Positions 16,269 to 25,481 of a stretch of DNA of 64,000 nt are shown here, piece after piece (the stretch's first letter is position 1; each line of letters starts with the position of its first letter). Both the position numbers and the translations under genes were made by a program. The stretch comes from Terriglobia bacterium (GTDB lineage Bacteria; Acidobacteriota; Vicinamibacteria; Vicinamibacterales; CAVVIG01). A model generated the notes under the pieces. The model ran no database searches. It was not told the DNA's origin and was given only the letters and a program-made list of their open reading frames with translations. The stretch is taken from the NCBI GenBank assembly GCA_020073005.1, contig JAIQFX010000005.1:1-64000 (forward strand), in the 5' to 3' direction.

Positions 16269-17378
16269 CTATGTCGCAAAGCGGAAGTTGATTATGTCGC
16301 CGTCCTGCACGATGTACTCCTTGCCCTCGAGGCGCACTTCGCCGTGCTCGCGGCAGGCGGCCATCGATCCGCGCGCGATCAAATGGTCGTAGCTGACCAC
16401 TTCCGCCCGGATGAACCCGCGCGCGATGTCGCTGTGAATCTCGCCCGCCGCGATCTGCGCCTGCGTGTGGCGGGGAATCGACCAGGCGCGGCACTCGTCC
16501 TCGCCGACGGTGAAGAAGGACATGTAGCCGAGCAGCTCGTAGCTCGCGCGGATGACGCGATCCAGTCCGGACTCGCTGAGGCCGAGGTCCGCGAGAAAGG
16601 CCGCGGCGTCGGACGGCTCCAGCTGGGCGATTTCGAGCTCGATCTTCGCGCAGACCGCCACCGCGGCCGTTGCCGCGTGCGAGAGGAACGCGGTCAGCCC
16701 GGCGGCTTCGGCGGCGCGCTCGATCCGCGTCGCCGCGTCGCCGCCTTGCGCCAGCGCCGATTCGTCCAGGTTGATGACGATCAGCAGCGGCTTGGCCGAC
16801 AGAAACTGAAATCCGCGCAGCCGCTTCAGGTCGTCGCCCTTGAGATCCAGGGTCCGCAGCGGACGGCCGTCTTCGAGCGCCGCCTTGCAGACCGTGATGA
16901 CGTCGCGTTCCTTTTCCAGCTCGGCTGACTTGTTCTTCTTGAGGTCTTTCTCGAGGCGCTCGAGCCGCCGCTCGGCGACGCCGAGGTCGGCGAGGATCAG
17001 CTCGTCTTCCATCGCCTGCGCGTCGCGCGCCGGATCCACGGCGCCCGACGGATGCGGCACGCTCGGATCCTGAAACGCGCGCAGCACGTGGACCAGCGCG
17101 TCGGCATTCTTGTACGCCGCGACGTCGACGAGCGCCTGCGCGCCGCCCGTGCCGCCGGGGATCGCCAGGTCGCTGAATTCCACGGTCGCCGGCACGCGTT
17201 TCTTCGGGTTGTACATCGCCGTCAGGCGATCGAGGCGGGCGTCGGGCACTTTGGAAATCCCGATCGACGCTTCGCCTTTGCCGTGCGCGGACCGCGCGGT
17301 TTCCCGGGCGCTGGTCATGAGCTGGAAAAGCGAGGTCTTGCCGCTTGAACCAACGCCGATGAGGGCTGCCCTGAGCAT
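16269..17378 (-). CDS. ychF: YchF/OLA1-type P-loop ATPase (divergent)
   Basis: A 369-residue TRAFAC-class nucleotide hydrolase that matches YchF in layout: P-loop domain with inserted coiled coil (VAERRLERLEKDLKKNKSAE as pieces at about residues 130-155) and a C-terminal TGS/DUF933 domain (IHSDIARGFIRAEVVSYDHL). The P-loop is GVGSSGKTS (residues 8-16), in place of the usual NVGKST form. The G4 motif is NLDE, the NxxE form that marks YchF proteins as ATP-binding. YchF binds ribosomes and stress-response partners. It diverges from the dcw promoter. Confidence 0.88.
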   Translation of the reverse strand: MLRAALIGVGSSGKTSLFQLMTSARETARSAHGKGEASIGISKVPDARLDRLTAMYNPKKRVPATVEFSDLAIPGGTGGAQALVDVAAYKNADALVHVLRAFQDPSVPHPSGAVDPARDAQAMEDELILADLGVAERRLERLEKDLKKNKSAELEKERDVITVCKAALEDGRPLRTLDLKGDDLKRLRGFQFLSAKPLLIVINLDESALAQGGDAATRIERAAEAAGLTAFLSHAATAAVAVCAKIELEIAQLEPSDAAAFLADLGLSESGLDRVIRASYELLGYMSFFTVGEDECRAWSIPRHTQAQIAAGEIHSDIARGFIRAEVVSYDHLIARGSMAACREHGEVRLEGKEYIVQDGDIINFRFAT

Positions 17379-17524
17379 GCGAAGCCTCGCATCGTACCAC
17401 CGACGGGCCGCGAGGCGGGCGTCACTGCGGGGGTCTGGTCTGAAGTGGACCCCAAGGGCTTGGGCCGACGGGCGATGAGATGGCGAAAATTAGGCGTAAC
17501 TTACTGATGTAACAGATTTTGCGG

Positions 17525-17553
17525 TTGACACCAACGAGGGCCTCTCCTACTAT
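17525..17553 (+). promoter_or_regulatory. sigma-70 promoter of the dcw cluster
   Basis: TTGACA at 17525-17530 and TACTAT at 17548-17553 are separated by exactly 17 bases. This is a perfect -35 box and a near-consensus -10 box, placed 48 bases before the mraZ start. It is the clearest promoter in the window. Transcription should begin near 17560, within the first MraZ repeat. Confidence 0.85.
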
Positions 17554-17557
17554 CGTC

Positions 17558-17581
17558 GTGGAATTTTGTGGCGGAAAGTGG
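17558..17581 (+). promoter_or_regulatory. MraZ box: three GTGG repeats at 10-base period
   Basis: GTGG occurs at 17558-17561, 17568-17571 and 17578-17581, each exactly 10 bases apart. MraZ is known to repress its own operon by binding G-rich (T)GTGG/TGGG direct repeats at 10-base spacing near the dcw promoter. The location just after the -10 box fits autorepression. Confidence 0.82.
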
Positions 17582-17600
17582 GTTGCTCTAGAGGTCTGGT

Positions 17601-18041
17601 GTGTTCAGGGGCCACGAACAGGCGCGGATAGATGACAAGGGTCGACTCAAGGTGCCGAACGTCTTCCGTTCGCTCCTCGAGAGCAAGTACGGGCGCGAGC
17701 TGTTTCTCACCAGCTTGAGCGGTGAATACGCGCGCGTCTACCCGATGCCCGTGTGGCTCGAACTCGAAGAGAAGCTCGGAGGGATGCCGTCGACGCATCC
17801 CGCGCGGCTGCGCTACCTCGATCGGGTGAACTTCTTCGGCCAGGCGGCGGAGCTCGACGCGCAGGGACGCGTGCTGATTCCGGCGCGCCTGCGGGAGACC
17901 GCGACGATCAGCGGCGACGTCGACGTGCTCGGGCAATACAACTACCTCGACGTGTGGAATCACGACCGTTTCCTGACCAAGCTGCAGCGCGATCCGTTCA
18001 CGGACGAGGACGCGAAGGCGCTGTCGGAGTTCGGCATCTGA
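17601..18041 (+). CDS. mraZ: transcriptional regulator MraZ
   Basis: A 146-residue AbrB-fold regulator, first gene of the division and cell-wall cluster. The duplicated DxxGR signature is visible as DDKGRLKVP (residues 11-19) and DAQGRVLIPARLRE (residues 85-98). MraZ forms ring-shaped oligomers that bind the operator upstream of its own gene. The GTG at 17601 is preceded by AGAGG. The stop overlaps the rsmH start (TGATG). Confidence 0.96.
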   Translation: MFRGHEQARIDDKGRLKVPNVFRSLLESKYGRELFLTSLSGEYARVYPMPVWLELEEKLGGMPSTHPARLRYLDRVNFFGQAAELDAQGRVLIPARLRETATISGDVDVLGQYNYLDVWNHDRFLTKLQRDPFTDEDAKALSEFGI

Positions 18042-18952
18042 TGACCGCCGTCGGCAATATCAGTCACGTCCCCGTCATGACCGCCGAGGTCCTGCAGCAT
18101 CTGCGCCCCGAGCGCGGCGGCGTGTTCGTGGATTGTACCGTCGGACTCGGCGGGCACGCGCGCGCGCTGCTCGAAGCCGGCGCCACGCGCGTCATCGGCC
18201 TCGATCGCGACCGCGACGCGCTCGCGCACGCCCGCGACACGCTGGCGCCCTGGGGCGACCGCGTCGAGCTGGTGCACGCCGACTATCGCGCGATCGTCGA
18301 CGTGCTCGACAGCCGGCGCATCGCCGGCATCGACGGCGCTCTGGCCGATCTGGGCGTCTCGTCGCTGCAGTTCGACGCGCCCGGCCGCGGTTTCAGTTTC
18401 CAGCGCGACGAGCCGCTCGACATGCGAATGGATCGCGCGACCGGCGAGACCGCGGCGGATCTCGTCGCGCGATCGACCGAGCGCGAGCTGGCCGACGCGA
18501 TCTTCCAGTACGGCGAGGAGCGGTTCTCGCGGCGGATCGCGCGGGCGCTCGTCGCGGCGCGGCGCGAGGCGCCGGTCGACACCACCGGCCGGTTGGCGGC
18601 AATCGTGCGGCGCGCGATCCCGCGCCGTGGCCCGATGCGCCCCATGCGAATTGACCCTGCGACGCGGACCTTCCAGGCGCTGCGCATCTGGGTGAACCGC
18701 GAGCTCGAGGGCCTCGATCGCTTTCTCGAGGCCGCGGCGCGCCGTCTCCGCGCCGGCGCGCGGTTGGTCGTGATCACGTTTCATTCGCTCGAAGATCGGA
18801 TCGTGAAGCACACGCTGCGCGCGCTCGAGCACGGCGACGAGGCGCTCGTGAAAGTGCTGACGAAGAAGCCCCTGGTGCCGGGCGAGGACGAAGTGCAACG
18901 AAATCCGCGGGCGCGGAGCGCGAAGCTCCGCGCGGCGGAGCGGCTTGGTTAG
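18041..18952 (+). CDS. rsmH: 16S rRNA (cytosine-1402-N4)-methyltransferase RsmH
   Basis: SAM-dependent methyltransferase that modifies C1402 in the decoding centre of 16S rRNA. The 303-residue chain shows the family opening HVPVMTAEVL, the SAM motif DCTVGLGGHARALLE (about residues 30-44), DLGVSSLQFD and the late ITFHSLEDRIVK. It lies between mraZ and ftsL as in most bacteria. The start ATG shares a base with the mraZ stop. Confidence 0.96.
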   Translation: MTAVGNISHVPVMTAEVLQHLRPERGGVFVDCTVGLGGHARALLEAGATRVIGLDRDRDALAHARDTLAPWGDRVELVHADYRAIVDVLDSRRIAGIDGALADLGVSSLQFDAPGRGFSFQRDEPLDMRMDRATGETAADLVARSTERELADAIFQYGEERFSRRIARALVAARREAPVDTTGRLAAIVRRAIPRRGPMRPMRIDPATRTFQALRIWVNRELEGLDRFLEAAARRLRAGARLVVITFHSLEDRIVKHTLRALEHGDEALVKVLTKKPLVPGEDEVQRNPRARSAKLRAAERLG

Positions 18953-19006
18953 CGCGGAGATCCGCGAGGGGACCGAGCGGGGGACGCCCCCCGCGTGAGG
19001 ACATTC

Positions 19007-19393
19007 ATGGAACCGTTCGAATACGCCATCAAAAAAGACGTCCGCAACAATCCGATCGTGCACGAGGTCGACGAAGCCCGGCAGCGCGAGATGTGGAAGT
19101 CCGTCGGCATCGCCGGCTTCCTCGTCATCGTGCTGCTGTTCTCGGCCTGGCAGCACTTCGAGCTGCTGCGGCACGGCTACCAGATCGAGCAGCTGCAGCG
19201 CGAGCGCGCCGGCGAGGAAGAAACGAACCGCCGCCTGCGTCTCGAGATCGAGACCTTGAAGTCGCCCAAGCGCATCGAGGCGCTCGCGACCGATCAGCTG
19301 CACCTGGTCGCGCCCTCGCGCGACGAGGCCATCGTGATCGAGCGCGTGCTGCCCACCGATCCGCCCGCCAAGTCGGTCGTCGCGCTCCGGTGA
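19007..19393 (+). CDS. ftsL: cell division protein FtsL-like
   Basis: A 128-residue bitopic membrane protein: cytoplasmic N-terminus, one transmembrane helix (about residues 30-48, GIAGFLVIVLLFSAW) and a periplasmic coiled coil (about 52-92, with LQRERAGEEETNRRLRLEIE). FtsL sequences are poorly conserved; the assignment rests on size, topology and position between rsmH and ftsI. It would link FtsI-FtsW to FtsQ-FtsB. ATG 19007 has GAGG seven bases upstream, better than GTG 18995. Confidence 0.88.
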   Translation: MEPFEYAIKKDVRNNPIVHEVDEARQREMWKSVGIAGFLVIVLLFSAWQHFELLRHGYQIEQLQRERAGEEETNRRLRLEIETLKSPKRIEALATDQLHLVAPSRDEAIVIERVLPTDPPAKSVVALR

Positions 19394-19400
19394 TGATGTG

Positions 19401-21428
19401 ATGACCTCTCCCGGCCCCGGCGCCTGGCGCGAGATTCTGAGACGCCGCGTGATCACGGTCGCGGCGCTGCTCGGGTTGTGGGCGGTCGGCATCGAAGCGC
19501 GGCTCGTCGTGCTGCAGGTGGTGCGCCATGGCGATCTCATGGCGCGCGCCGAGCGCCAGCAGATGCGGACGCAGCCGCTGCCGCCCAAGCGCGGCGACAT
19601 CCTCGATCGCCACGGCCGCATCCTCGCCACCAGCGTGGACGCCGACTCCATCGTCGCGGTCCCGACCGAGATCGGCGACGCGAAGGACGTCGTGCAGAAA
19701 CTCTGCGGCGCGCTCGGCGACTGCACGCAGAAGGATCAGCAGAATCTCATCGAGCGCTTGAGCCAGCCGCGCGCGTTCGCGTACGTCCGCCGGCAGGTCG
19801 CGCAGGATCAGGCGCAGCGCGTCGCCGCGCTCAATCTCGACGGCATCGGCTCGGTCAAGGAAAGCAAGCGCTTCTATCCCAACCGCGAGCTCGCCGCGCA
19901 TCTGCTCGGCTGGGTCGGCCTCGACAACAAAGGGCTCGACGGCCTCGAGTCGGCGTACGACGCGCAGATCAGAGGCAAGGCCGGCACCGTGCTCGTGCAC
20001 ACGGACGCGCGACGGCACGCATTCGGCCGGTTCGAGCGGCCGCCGACGTCCGGATCGACCGTCGAGCTGACGATCGACGAATACCTCCAGCACATCGCCG
20101 AGCGCGAGCTCCACGCCGGCGTCGTCGAGAATCGCGCGGCCGGCGGCAGCGCCATCATCATGAATCCGCACACGGGCGAGATTCTCGCGATGGCGAACGA
20201 GCCGACGTTCAATCCGAACGCCTTTCGCGACTTCGACGACAACGAGCGGAGAAACCGCGCGGTGCAGGATCTCTACGAGCCGGGATCGACGTTCAAGGTC
20301 GTGACCGTGTCGGCGGCGCTCGAAGAGAAAGTGATGACGCCGGACACGATGATCGACACCAATCCCGGCCGCATCCAGGTCGCCCCGGGCCGCGTCGTCA
20401 AGGAGAACGAGGGCCACAACTACGGCGTGATCTCCCTGGCGAACGTGATCGCCATGTCGAGCAACGTCGGCGCGATCAAGATCGGTTTCAAGATCGGCAC
20501 CGAACGCCTCGGCCGGTTCGTGTCCCTCTTCGGCTTCGGCCATCCCGTCTCGCCGGATTTTCCGGGTGAAAGCCCCGGCATCGTGTGGAGCCCGTCGAAG
20601 TGGACCGACGGCGCGCTCGCGTCGGTGTCGATGGGATACCAGGTAGGTGTTACACCGTTGCAGATCGTCACCGCCGTGAGTTCCGTCGCGAACGGCGGCG
20701 AGTACGTCGAGCCGCGCGTCATCCGCGCGGTGTATCGCAATGGCGTCCGTTATGCAGTGACGCCGAAAGTGGTCCGCCGCACGATCAGCGCCGACACCGC
20801 CGCGCTGATGACCAGCATCATGGAAGGCGTCGTCGACGCGGAGCGCGGAACCGCGCGCGTGGCCAGGATTCCCGGCTACACGATCGCGGGCAAGACGGGC
20901 ACCGCCTCGAAGCTGGTCAACGGCCACTACTCGCATTCCGATTACAACGCGTCGTTCGTCGGATTCCTGCCGTCGCGCAGTCCCGCGGTGGCGATTGTCG
21001 TCGTGATCGACTCGCCGCACGGGCCGAACAGATATTTCGGCGGCACCGTCGCCGCGCCGATCTTCAAGCGGATCGCCGAGCCGACGCTGCGCTATCTCGG
21101 CGTCGGTCCCTCGATCAACCCACAGGCGCCGATCTTCGCCGCGCGTCACGATGACGCGCCGAGTCCTGCCGCGGACACGCCCGCGAGCGATCCGGTCGTC
21201 AGCCTGATTGCCGATGGGCCGCCCGGGACGCTGCCGGATCTTCGCGGCATGAGCGCGCGTGAAGCCGTGCGGGCGCTGGTGAAGCTCGGCTTGAACGCGC
21301 GCGTCACCGGCGACGGCGTCGTCGTGTCGCAGGAACCGGCGCCCGGCATGCCGCTCGAACCGGGCTCCCTCTGCCGTCTGACGCTCGAACGCTTGCCCCG
21401 GCGCCCGAACCGCGCGGGACCGCCATGA
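19401..21428 (+). CDS. ftsI: division transpeptidase FtsI (PBP3) with PASTA domain
   Basis: Class B penicillin-binding protein that crosslinks septal peptidoglycan. It has an N-terminal membrane anchor (about residues 15-33), a PBP dimerisation domain and the transpeptidase domain with Ser296 in EPGSTFK, Ser354-Asn355 in MSSN and K498-T499-G500 in AGKTGTASK. Residues about 610-670 (LPDLRGMSAREAVRALVKLG in part) form one PASTA repeat, as in SpoVD and some non-proteobacterial FtsI proteins. ATG 19401 directly follows a GTG that could also serve. Its stop overlaps murE by four bases. Confidence 0.95.
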   Translation: MTSPGPGAWREILRRRVITVAALLGLWAVGIEARLVVLQVVRHGDLMARAERQQMRTQPLPPKRGDILDRHGRILATSVDADSIVAVPTEIGDAKDVVQKLCGALGDCTQKDQQNLIERLSQPRAFAYVRRQVAQDQAQRVAALNLDGIGSVKESKRFYPNRELAAHLLGWVGLDNKGLDGLESAYDAQIRGKAGTVLVHTDARRHAFGRFERPPTSGSTVELTIDEYLQHIAERELHAGVVENRAAGGSAIIMNPHTGEILAMANEPTFNPNAFRDFDDNERRNRAVQDLYEPGSTFKVVTVSAALEEKVMTPDTMIDTNPGRIQVAPGRVVKENEGHNYGVISLANVIAMSSNVGAIKIGFKIGTERLGRFVSLFGFGHPVSPDFPGESPGIVWSPSKWTDGALASVSMGYQVGVTPLQIVTAVSSVANGGEYVEPRVIRAVYRNGVRYAVTPKVVRRTISADTAALMTSIMEGVVDAERGTARVARIPGYTIAGKTGTASKLVNGHYSHSDYNASFVGFLPSRSPAVAIVVVIDSPHGPNRYFGGTVAAPIFKRIAEPTLRYLGVGPSINPQAPIFAARHDDAPSPAADTPASDPVVSLIADGPPGTLPDLRGMSAREAVRALVKLGLNARVTGDGVVVSQEPAPGMPLEPGSLCRLTLERLPRRPNRAGPP

Positions 21429-22975
21429 CCTGGGCCGACCTCGCGAACGTCCTCGGCGAACGCGGCCTGACGCGATCCGCGTCGGGCACGCAGAATGCCG
21501 GCGCCGCGATCACCGGTGTGGCGTACGACTCCCGCACCGTGACGCCGGGCCAGGTGTTCGTCGCCCTGAAAGGTCAGCACGTTGACGGCGCCGCGTTCAC
21601 GCGACAGGCGATCGAGCGCGGCGCCGCGGCGATCGTGTCCGAGCAGCAGCCGCCTTCAGGCGTCGCGATTCCGTGGGCCGTCGTCGAAGACGCGCGGCTC
21701 GCGCTGGCGTGGCTCGCGTCGGCGTTCCACGGCGAGCCCAGCCGCGAGTTGCAGGTCGTCGGCATCACCGGCACGAACGGCAAGACGACGACCGCGTATC
21801 TTCTCGCCTCCATCTTCGAAGCGGCGGGCGTGCGCTGCGGTCTGCTCGGAACGGTCGCGTATCGCACCGGGCCCGGGAAGACCGCGGTCCGCGACGCGTC
21901 GCGGACGACGCCGGAAGCGCCGGACCTGCAGGCGATGCTGCGCGAGATGGTCGACCGCGGGTGCGGCGCCTGCGCGATGGAAGTCTCGTCGCACGCGCTG
22001 TCGCTGCACCGCGTGTCCGCCATGACGTTCGCCGCCGCCGTCTTCACGAATCTCACGCGGGACCATCTCGATTTCCACACGAACATGGACGAGTACTTCC
22101 GCGCGAAGCGCCGGCTGTTCGAAATGCTGCCGCCGCACGCGCCGAGTCTCCTGAACATCGACGATCCGCGCGGCGCTTCGCTCGCCGACGCGGGCGGACG
22201 GCCGGTCACGTACGCGATCGGACGTCCGGCCGACATCACGCCAGGCCCGCTGTCGTTCTCGCTCGCCGGATTGACGTTCGACGTGCGCACGCCCCGCGGC
22301 ACGCTGCACGTGCGCTCGTCGCTCGTCGGGCGGCCCAACGTCTACAACATCCTCGCCGCCGTCTCGACCGCCGTGGCGCTCGACGTGCCGTTCGACGCGA
22401 TCGAGCAGGGCATCCGCTCGCTCGACGGCGTGCCCGGCCGGTTCGAGATGGTTTCTGGCGCCAAGGACGAAGTCACCGTCGTCGTCGACTACGCGCACAC
22501 CGACGATGCGCTGCGCAATCTGCTGGAGACGGCGCGGCCGCTCGCGCGCGGACGGCTGATCACGGTCTTCGGGTGCGGCGGCGATCGCGATCGCACGAAG
22601 CGTCCGCTGATGGGCGCCGTCGCGGGCCGGTTGAGCGACGTCATCGTGATCACGTCGGACAACCCGCGCAGCGAGGATCCGGCGCGCATCATCGAAGAGA
22701 TTCAGCGCGGGATTACGCCGGACACGCGGCGTCCTCCCTCTGGCGTCGGGCCGATCGAAGGGCGGGACGCCGGCCAGTCGCCGATGACGATCGTCGACCG
22801 CGGCCGCGCGATTGCGGCCGCGATCGAAATGGCCCGGCCCGGCGATCTCGTGCTGATCGCCGGCAAGGGCCACGAGAAGTACCAGGTGATCGGCGACCGC
22901 GTGCTGCCGTTCGACGACGTCGCGGTGGCGCGCGAGGCGCTGGCCCGGCGGCGGACGAATTCGGGCGTCGTATGA
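21425..22975 (+). CDS. murE: UDP-MurNAc-tripeptide synthetase MurE
   Basis: ATP-dependent ligase that adds the third amino acid to UDP-MurNAc-L-Ala-D-Glu. The 516-residue chain has the Mur P-loop GTNGKTTTAYLL near residues 116-127 and the substrate motif DNPRSEDP starting at residue 412. The DNPR form is the one associated with meso-diaminopimelate; lysine-adding enzymes differ at this site. ATGA overlaps link it to ftsI before and murF after. Confidence 0.96.
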   Translation: MTWADLANVLGERGLTRSASGTQNAGAAITGVAYDSRTVTPGQVFVALKGQHVDGAAFTRQAIERGAAAIVSEQQPPSGVAIPWAVVEDARLALAWLASAFHGEPSRELQVVGITGTNGKTTTAYLLASIFEAAGVRCGLLGTVAYRTGPGKTAVRDASRTTPEAPDLQAMLREMVDRGCGACAMEVSSHALSLHRVSAMTFAAAVFTNLTRDHLDFHTNMDEYFRAKRRLFEMLPPHAPSLLNIDDPRGASLADAGGRPVTYAIGRPADITPGPLSFSLAGLTFDVRTPRGTLHVRSSLVGRPNVYNILAAVSTAVALDVPFDAIEQGIRSLDGVPGRFEMVSGAKDEVTVVVDYAHTDDALRNLLETARPLARGRLITVFGCGGDRDRTKRPLMGAVAGRLSDVIVITSDNPRSEDPARIIEEIQRGITPDTRRPPSGVGPIEGRDAGQSPMTIVDRGRAIAAAIEMARPGDLVLIAGKGHEKYQVIGDRVLPFDDVAVAREALARRRTNSGVV

Positions 22976-24396
22976 CCGCGATCGCCCTCCCGCTGGGGGC
23001 GAAGTGGGTTGCGGCGGTGATGGCGGGCGAGATCGTGCACGGCGACGCGGCGCGCGAGTTCAGCGCCGTGTCGATCGACACGCGGACGCTGGCGCCCGGC
23101 GAGTTGTACATCGGAATCCGCGGCGAGCGGTTCGACGGCGCGGAGTTCGCGCCGGCGGCCATCGCGGCGGGCGCGGCGGGCGTCGTCGTTCCGCGCGGCC
23201 GCGGAGCAGGTTCCCGTAGCGCGAGCCTTTCAGGCGAGCGGGACGCGGTCGTCATCGAGGTCGACGACACGACGCTCGCGTTGCAGGCGCTGGCCCGGGC
23301 GGTGCGGCGGGCGTCGGGCACGAAGGTCGTGGCGATCACCGGCAGCGCCGGGAAGACCACGACCAAGGAAATTACGGCGGAGTTTCTCTCGGCGCGGTAT
23401 CGCGTGATCCGCAACCGCGGAAACTTCAACAACCACATCGGGTTGCCGCTCTCGCTCATCGAGTTGAGACAGCGGCCGGAGATCGCCGTCGTCGAGCTGG
23501 GCATGAATCACGCCGGGGAGATCAGCACGCTCATCGGCGTCGCTGAGCCGGACGTGCGTGTGTGGACGAACGTCGGCGACGCGCATCTCGGGTTCTTCGC
23601 GTCGGTCGACGCCCTTGCGGACGCGAAGGCGGAGATTCTCGACAGCGCGGCCGCGTCGACGACGCTCGTCGCCAACGCCGACGACGATCGCGTGATGGCG
23701 CGCGTCGCGTCGTTCCCCGGCCGCACGGTGACGTTCGGGATCGATCGCGAGGCCAGCGTGCGGGCGTCGGCGATCGTGGATCGCGGCATCGACGGGATCG
23801 CGGCGCGCGTCACGACGGCGCGCGGAGCCGTGAACGTCTCGACGCCGCTCGTCGGGCGGGGGAATCTGGCGAACATCCTCGCGGCCACCGCGGTCGCGAC
23901 CGAGTTCGACGTGCCCCTCGACGCGATGGCCGCGCGGGCCGCGACGCTGCGCGCGGCTCGTCATCGCGGCGAGGTCGTGCGGCTGGCGAGCGGCGTGACG
24001 GTGCTCGACGACAGCTACAACGCCAGCCCCGCCGCGACGCTGCGCGCGCTCGACGTGTTCGCGCGGTCGCGGGCCGTCCGGCGAATCGCGGTGCTGGGCG
24101 AAATGCTCGAGCTCGGCGCCCACGCGGGCGCGCGGCATCAGGACGTCGGGCGCGCGGCCGCGCAGGCGCGGATCGACGTGCTGTTCGCGGTCGGCGGTGA
24201 CGCGGCGCGGGCGCTGGCCGACGCCGCGATCGCGGCCGGGATGGCGCGCGCGAGCGTGCGGCACTTTGCGACGAGCGACGAAGCGGCGGAGGCGGCCGCG
24301 GCGCTCGTCACGCGCGGCGATCTCGTGCTGGTGAAGGGATCGCGCGGCGTGAAGACGGATCGCGTGGTGGAACGGCTGACGGCGGGGCGCGGCTGA
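22972..24396 (+). CDS. murF: UDP-MurNAc-tripeptide-D-Ala-D-Ala ligase MurF
   Basis: Adds D-Ala-D-Ala to complete the UDP-MurNAc-pentapeptide. The 474-residue protein has the P-loop [10 protein letters not shown] (about residues 124-133), [25 protein letters not shown] and [10 protein letters not shown], all MurF hallmarks. Residues about 78-91 ([14 protein letters not shown]) are encoded by a short palindromic repeat inserted in frame in the N-terminal substrate domain, between a conserved VVVPRG strand and VVIEVDD. The ligase core is intact. It overlaps mraY by three bases. Confidence 0.96.
   Translation: MTAIALPLGAKWVAAVMAGEIVHGDAAREFSAVSIDTRTLAPGELYIGIRGERFDGAEFAPAAIAAGAAGVVVPRGRGAGSRSASLSGERDAVVIEVDDTTLALQALARAVRRASGTKVVAITGSAGKTTTKEITAEFLSARYRVIRNRGNFNNHIGLPLSLIELRQRPEIAVVELGMNHAGEISTLIGVAEPDVRVWTNVGDAHLGFFASVDALADAKAEILDSAAASTTLVANADDDRVMARVASFPGRTVTFGIDREASVRASAIVDRGIDGIAARVTTARGAVNVSTPLVGRGNLANILAATAVATEFDVPLDAMAARAATLRAARHRGEVVRLASGVTVLDDSYNASPAATLRALDVFARSRAVRRIAVLGEMLELGAHAGARHQDVGRAAAQARIDVLFAVGGDAARALADAAIAAGMARASVRHFATSDEAAEAAAALVTRGDLVLVKGSRGVKTDRVVERLTAGRG
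23213..23242. repeat. palindromic repeat inside murF (CTCGCCTGAAAGGCTCG family)
   Basis: The minus strand reads GCTCGCCTGAAAGGCTCGCG then CTAC. The same 24-base word with one change is found at 48986-49009 between genes, and a shorter relative (GGCAGGCCTGAAGGCCTGCG) at 32899-32918. In murF it is part of the coding sequence and keeps the frame. Confidence 0.85.
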
Positions 24397-25481
24397 TGCT
24401 GTACCGGCTGCTGTTCCAGTTCCACACGCAGCTCTCGGTGCTGAACGTGACGCAGTACATCACGTTCCGCACGGCGGCCGCGAGTTTGTCGGCGCTCGCG
24501 ATCAGCCTGGCGTTCGGGCCGTGGATGGTGCGGAAGCTGCGCGAGTTCCAGATCGGCCAGGTCATTCGCGCCGAGGGGCCGCAGTCGCATCGCGCCAAGG
24601 CCGGGACGCCGACGATGGGCGGCCTGCTGATTCTGACGGCGGCGCTCGTGCCGACGCTGCTGTGGGCGGATCTCTCGAATGTCTACGTGTGGATCGCGGT
24701 GCTGACGACGGCCGGGTACGGCGGGATCGGATTCGCGGACGACTATCTCAAGGTCGTCCGTCGATCGCATCACGGCCTGCTGCCCCGGTACAAGATGGGC
24801 CTGCAGGTGCTGATCGCCATCGCGGTCGGCGCCGTGCTGCTGTGGCTGCAGCACGAAGGCCTCTACAGCACGCGGCTGATCTTCCCGTTCTTCAAGCGGC
24901 TGATTCCGGATCTCGGCTGGGGCTACCTGCCGTTCGCGGTCCTCGTGCTCGTGGCCGTGTCGAACGCGGTCAACCTGACCGACGGTCTCGACGGGCTCGC
25001 GATCAGCACGTTCGCGATCGCCGCCGGCGCGTACACCGCGCTGGCGTACGTCACAGGCCATCGCGTCTTCGCGGAGTACCTGCTGCTGGTCCACCTGCCG
25101 CGCGTCGCGGAGCTCACGGTGTTCTGCGGATCGCTGGTCGGCGCGTCGCTCGGGTTCCTCTGGTACAACTCGTACCCCGCCGAAATCTTCATGGGCGACG
25201 TCGGGTCGCTGGCGCTCGGCGCCGCGCTCGGATCGGTCGCGATTCTCATCAAACAGGAACTGCTGCTGCCCATCGTCGGCGGCGTGTTCGTGCTCGAAGC
25301 GGCGTCCGTGATCATCCAGGTCGCGTCGTTCAAGATGACCGGCCGCCGCGTGTTCCGGATGGCACCGCTCCATCACCACTTCGAACAGATCGGATGGAGC
25401 GAGCCGAAGGTGATCTCGCGGTTCGTGATCGTCGGAATCATCTTCGCGTTGTTCAGTCTCGCGACACTGAAGTTGAGATGA
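24396..25481 (+). CDS. mraY: phospho-MurNAc-pentapeptide transferase MraY
   Basis: Integral membrane enzyme making lipid I from UDP-MurNAc-pentapeptide and undecaprenyl phosphate. The 361-residue chain has about ten helices with [16 protein letters not shown], the metal-binding [20 protein letters not shown], and the family HHH loop in [12 protein letters not shown]. All catalytic aspartates are visible. The start overlaps the murF stop (TGATG), and its own stop overlaps murD (ATGA). Confidence 0.97.
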   Translation: MLYRLLFQFHTQLSVLNVTQYITFRTAAASLSALAISLAFGPWMVRKLREFQIGQVIRAEGPQSHRAKAGTPTMGGLLILTAALVPTLLWADLSNVYVWIAVLTTAGYGGIGFADDYLKVVRRSHHGLLPRYKMGLQVLIAIAVGAVLLWLQHEGLYSTRLIFPFFKRLIPDLGWGYLPFAVLVLVAVSNAVNLTDGLDGLAISTFAIAAGAYTALAYVTGHRVFAEYLLLVHLPRVAELTVFCGSLVGASLGFLWYNSYPAEIFMGDVGSLALGAALGSVAILIKQELLLPIVGGVFVLEAASVIIQVASFKMTGRRVFRMAPLHHHFEQIGWSEPKVISRFVIVGIIFALFSLATLKLR

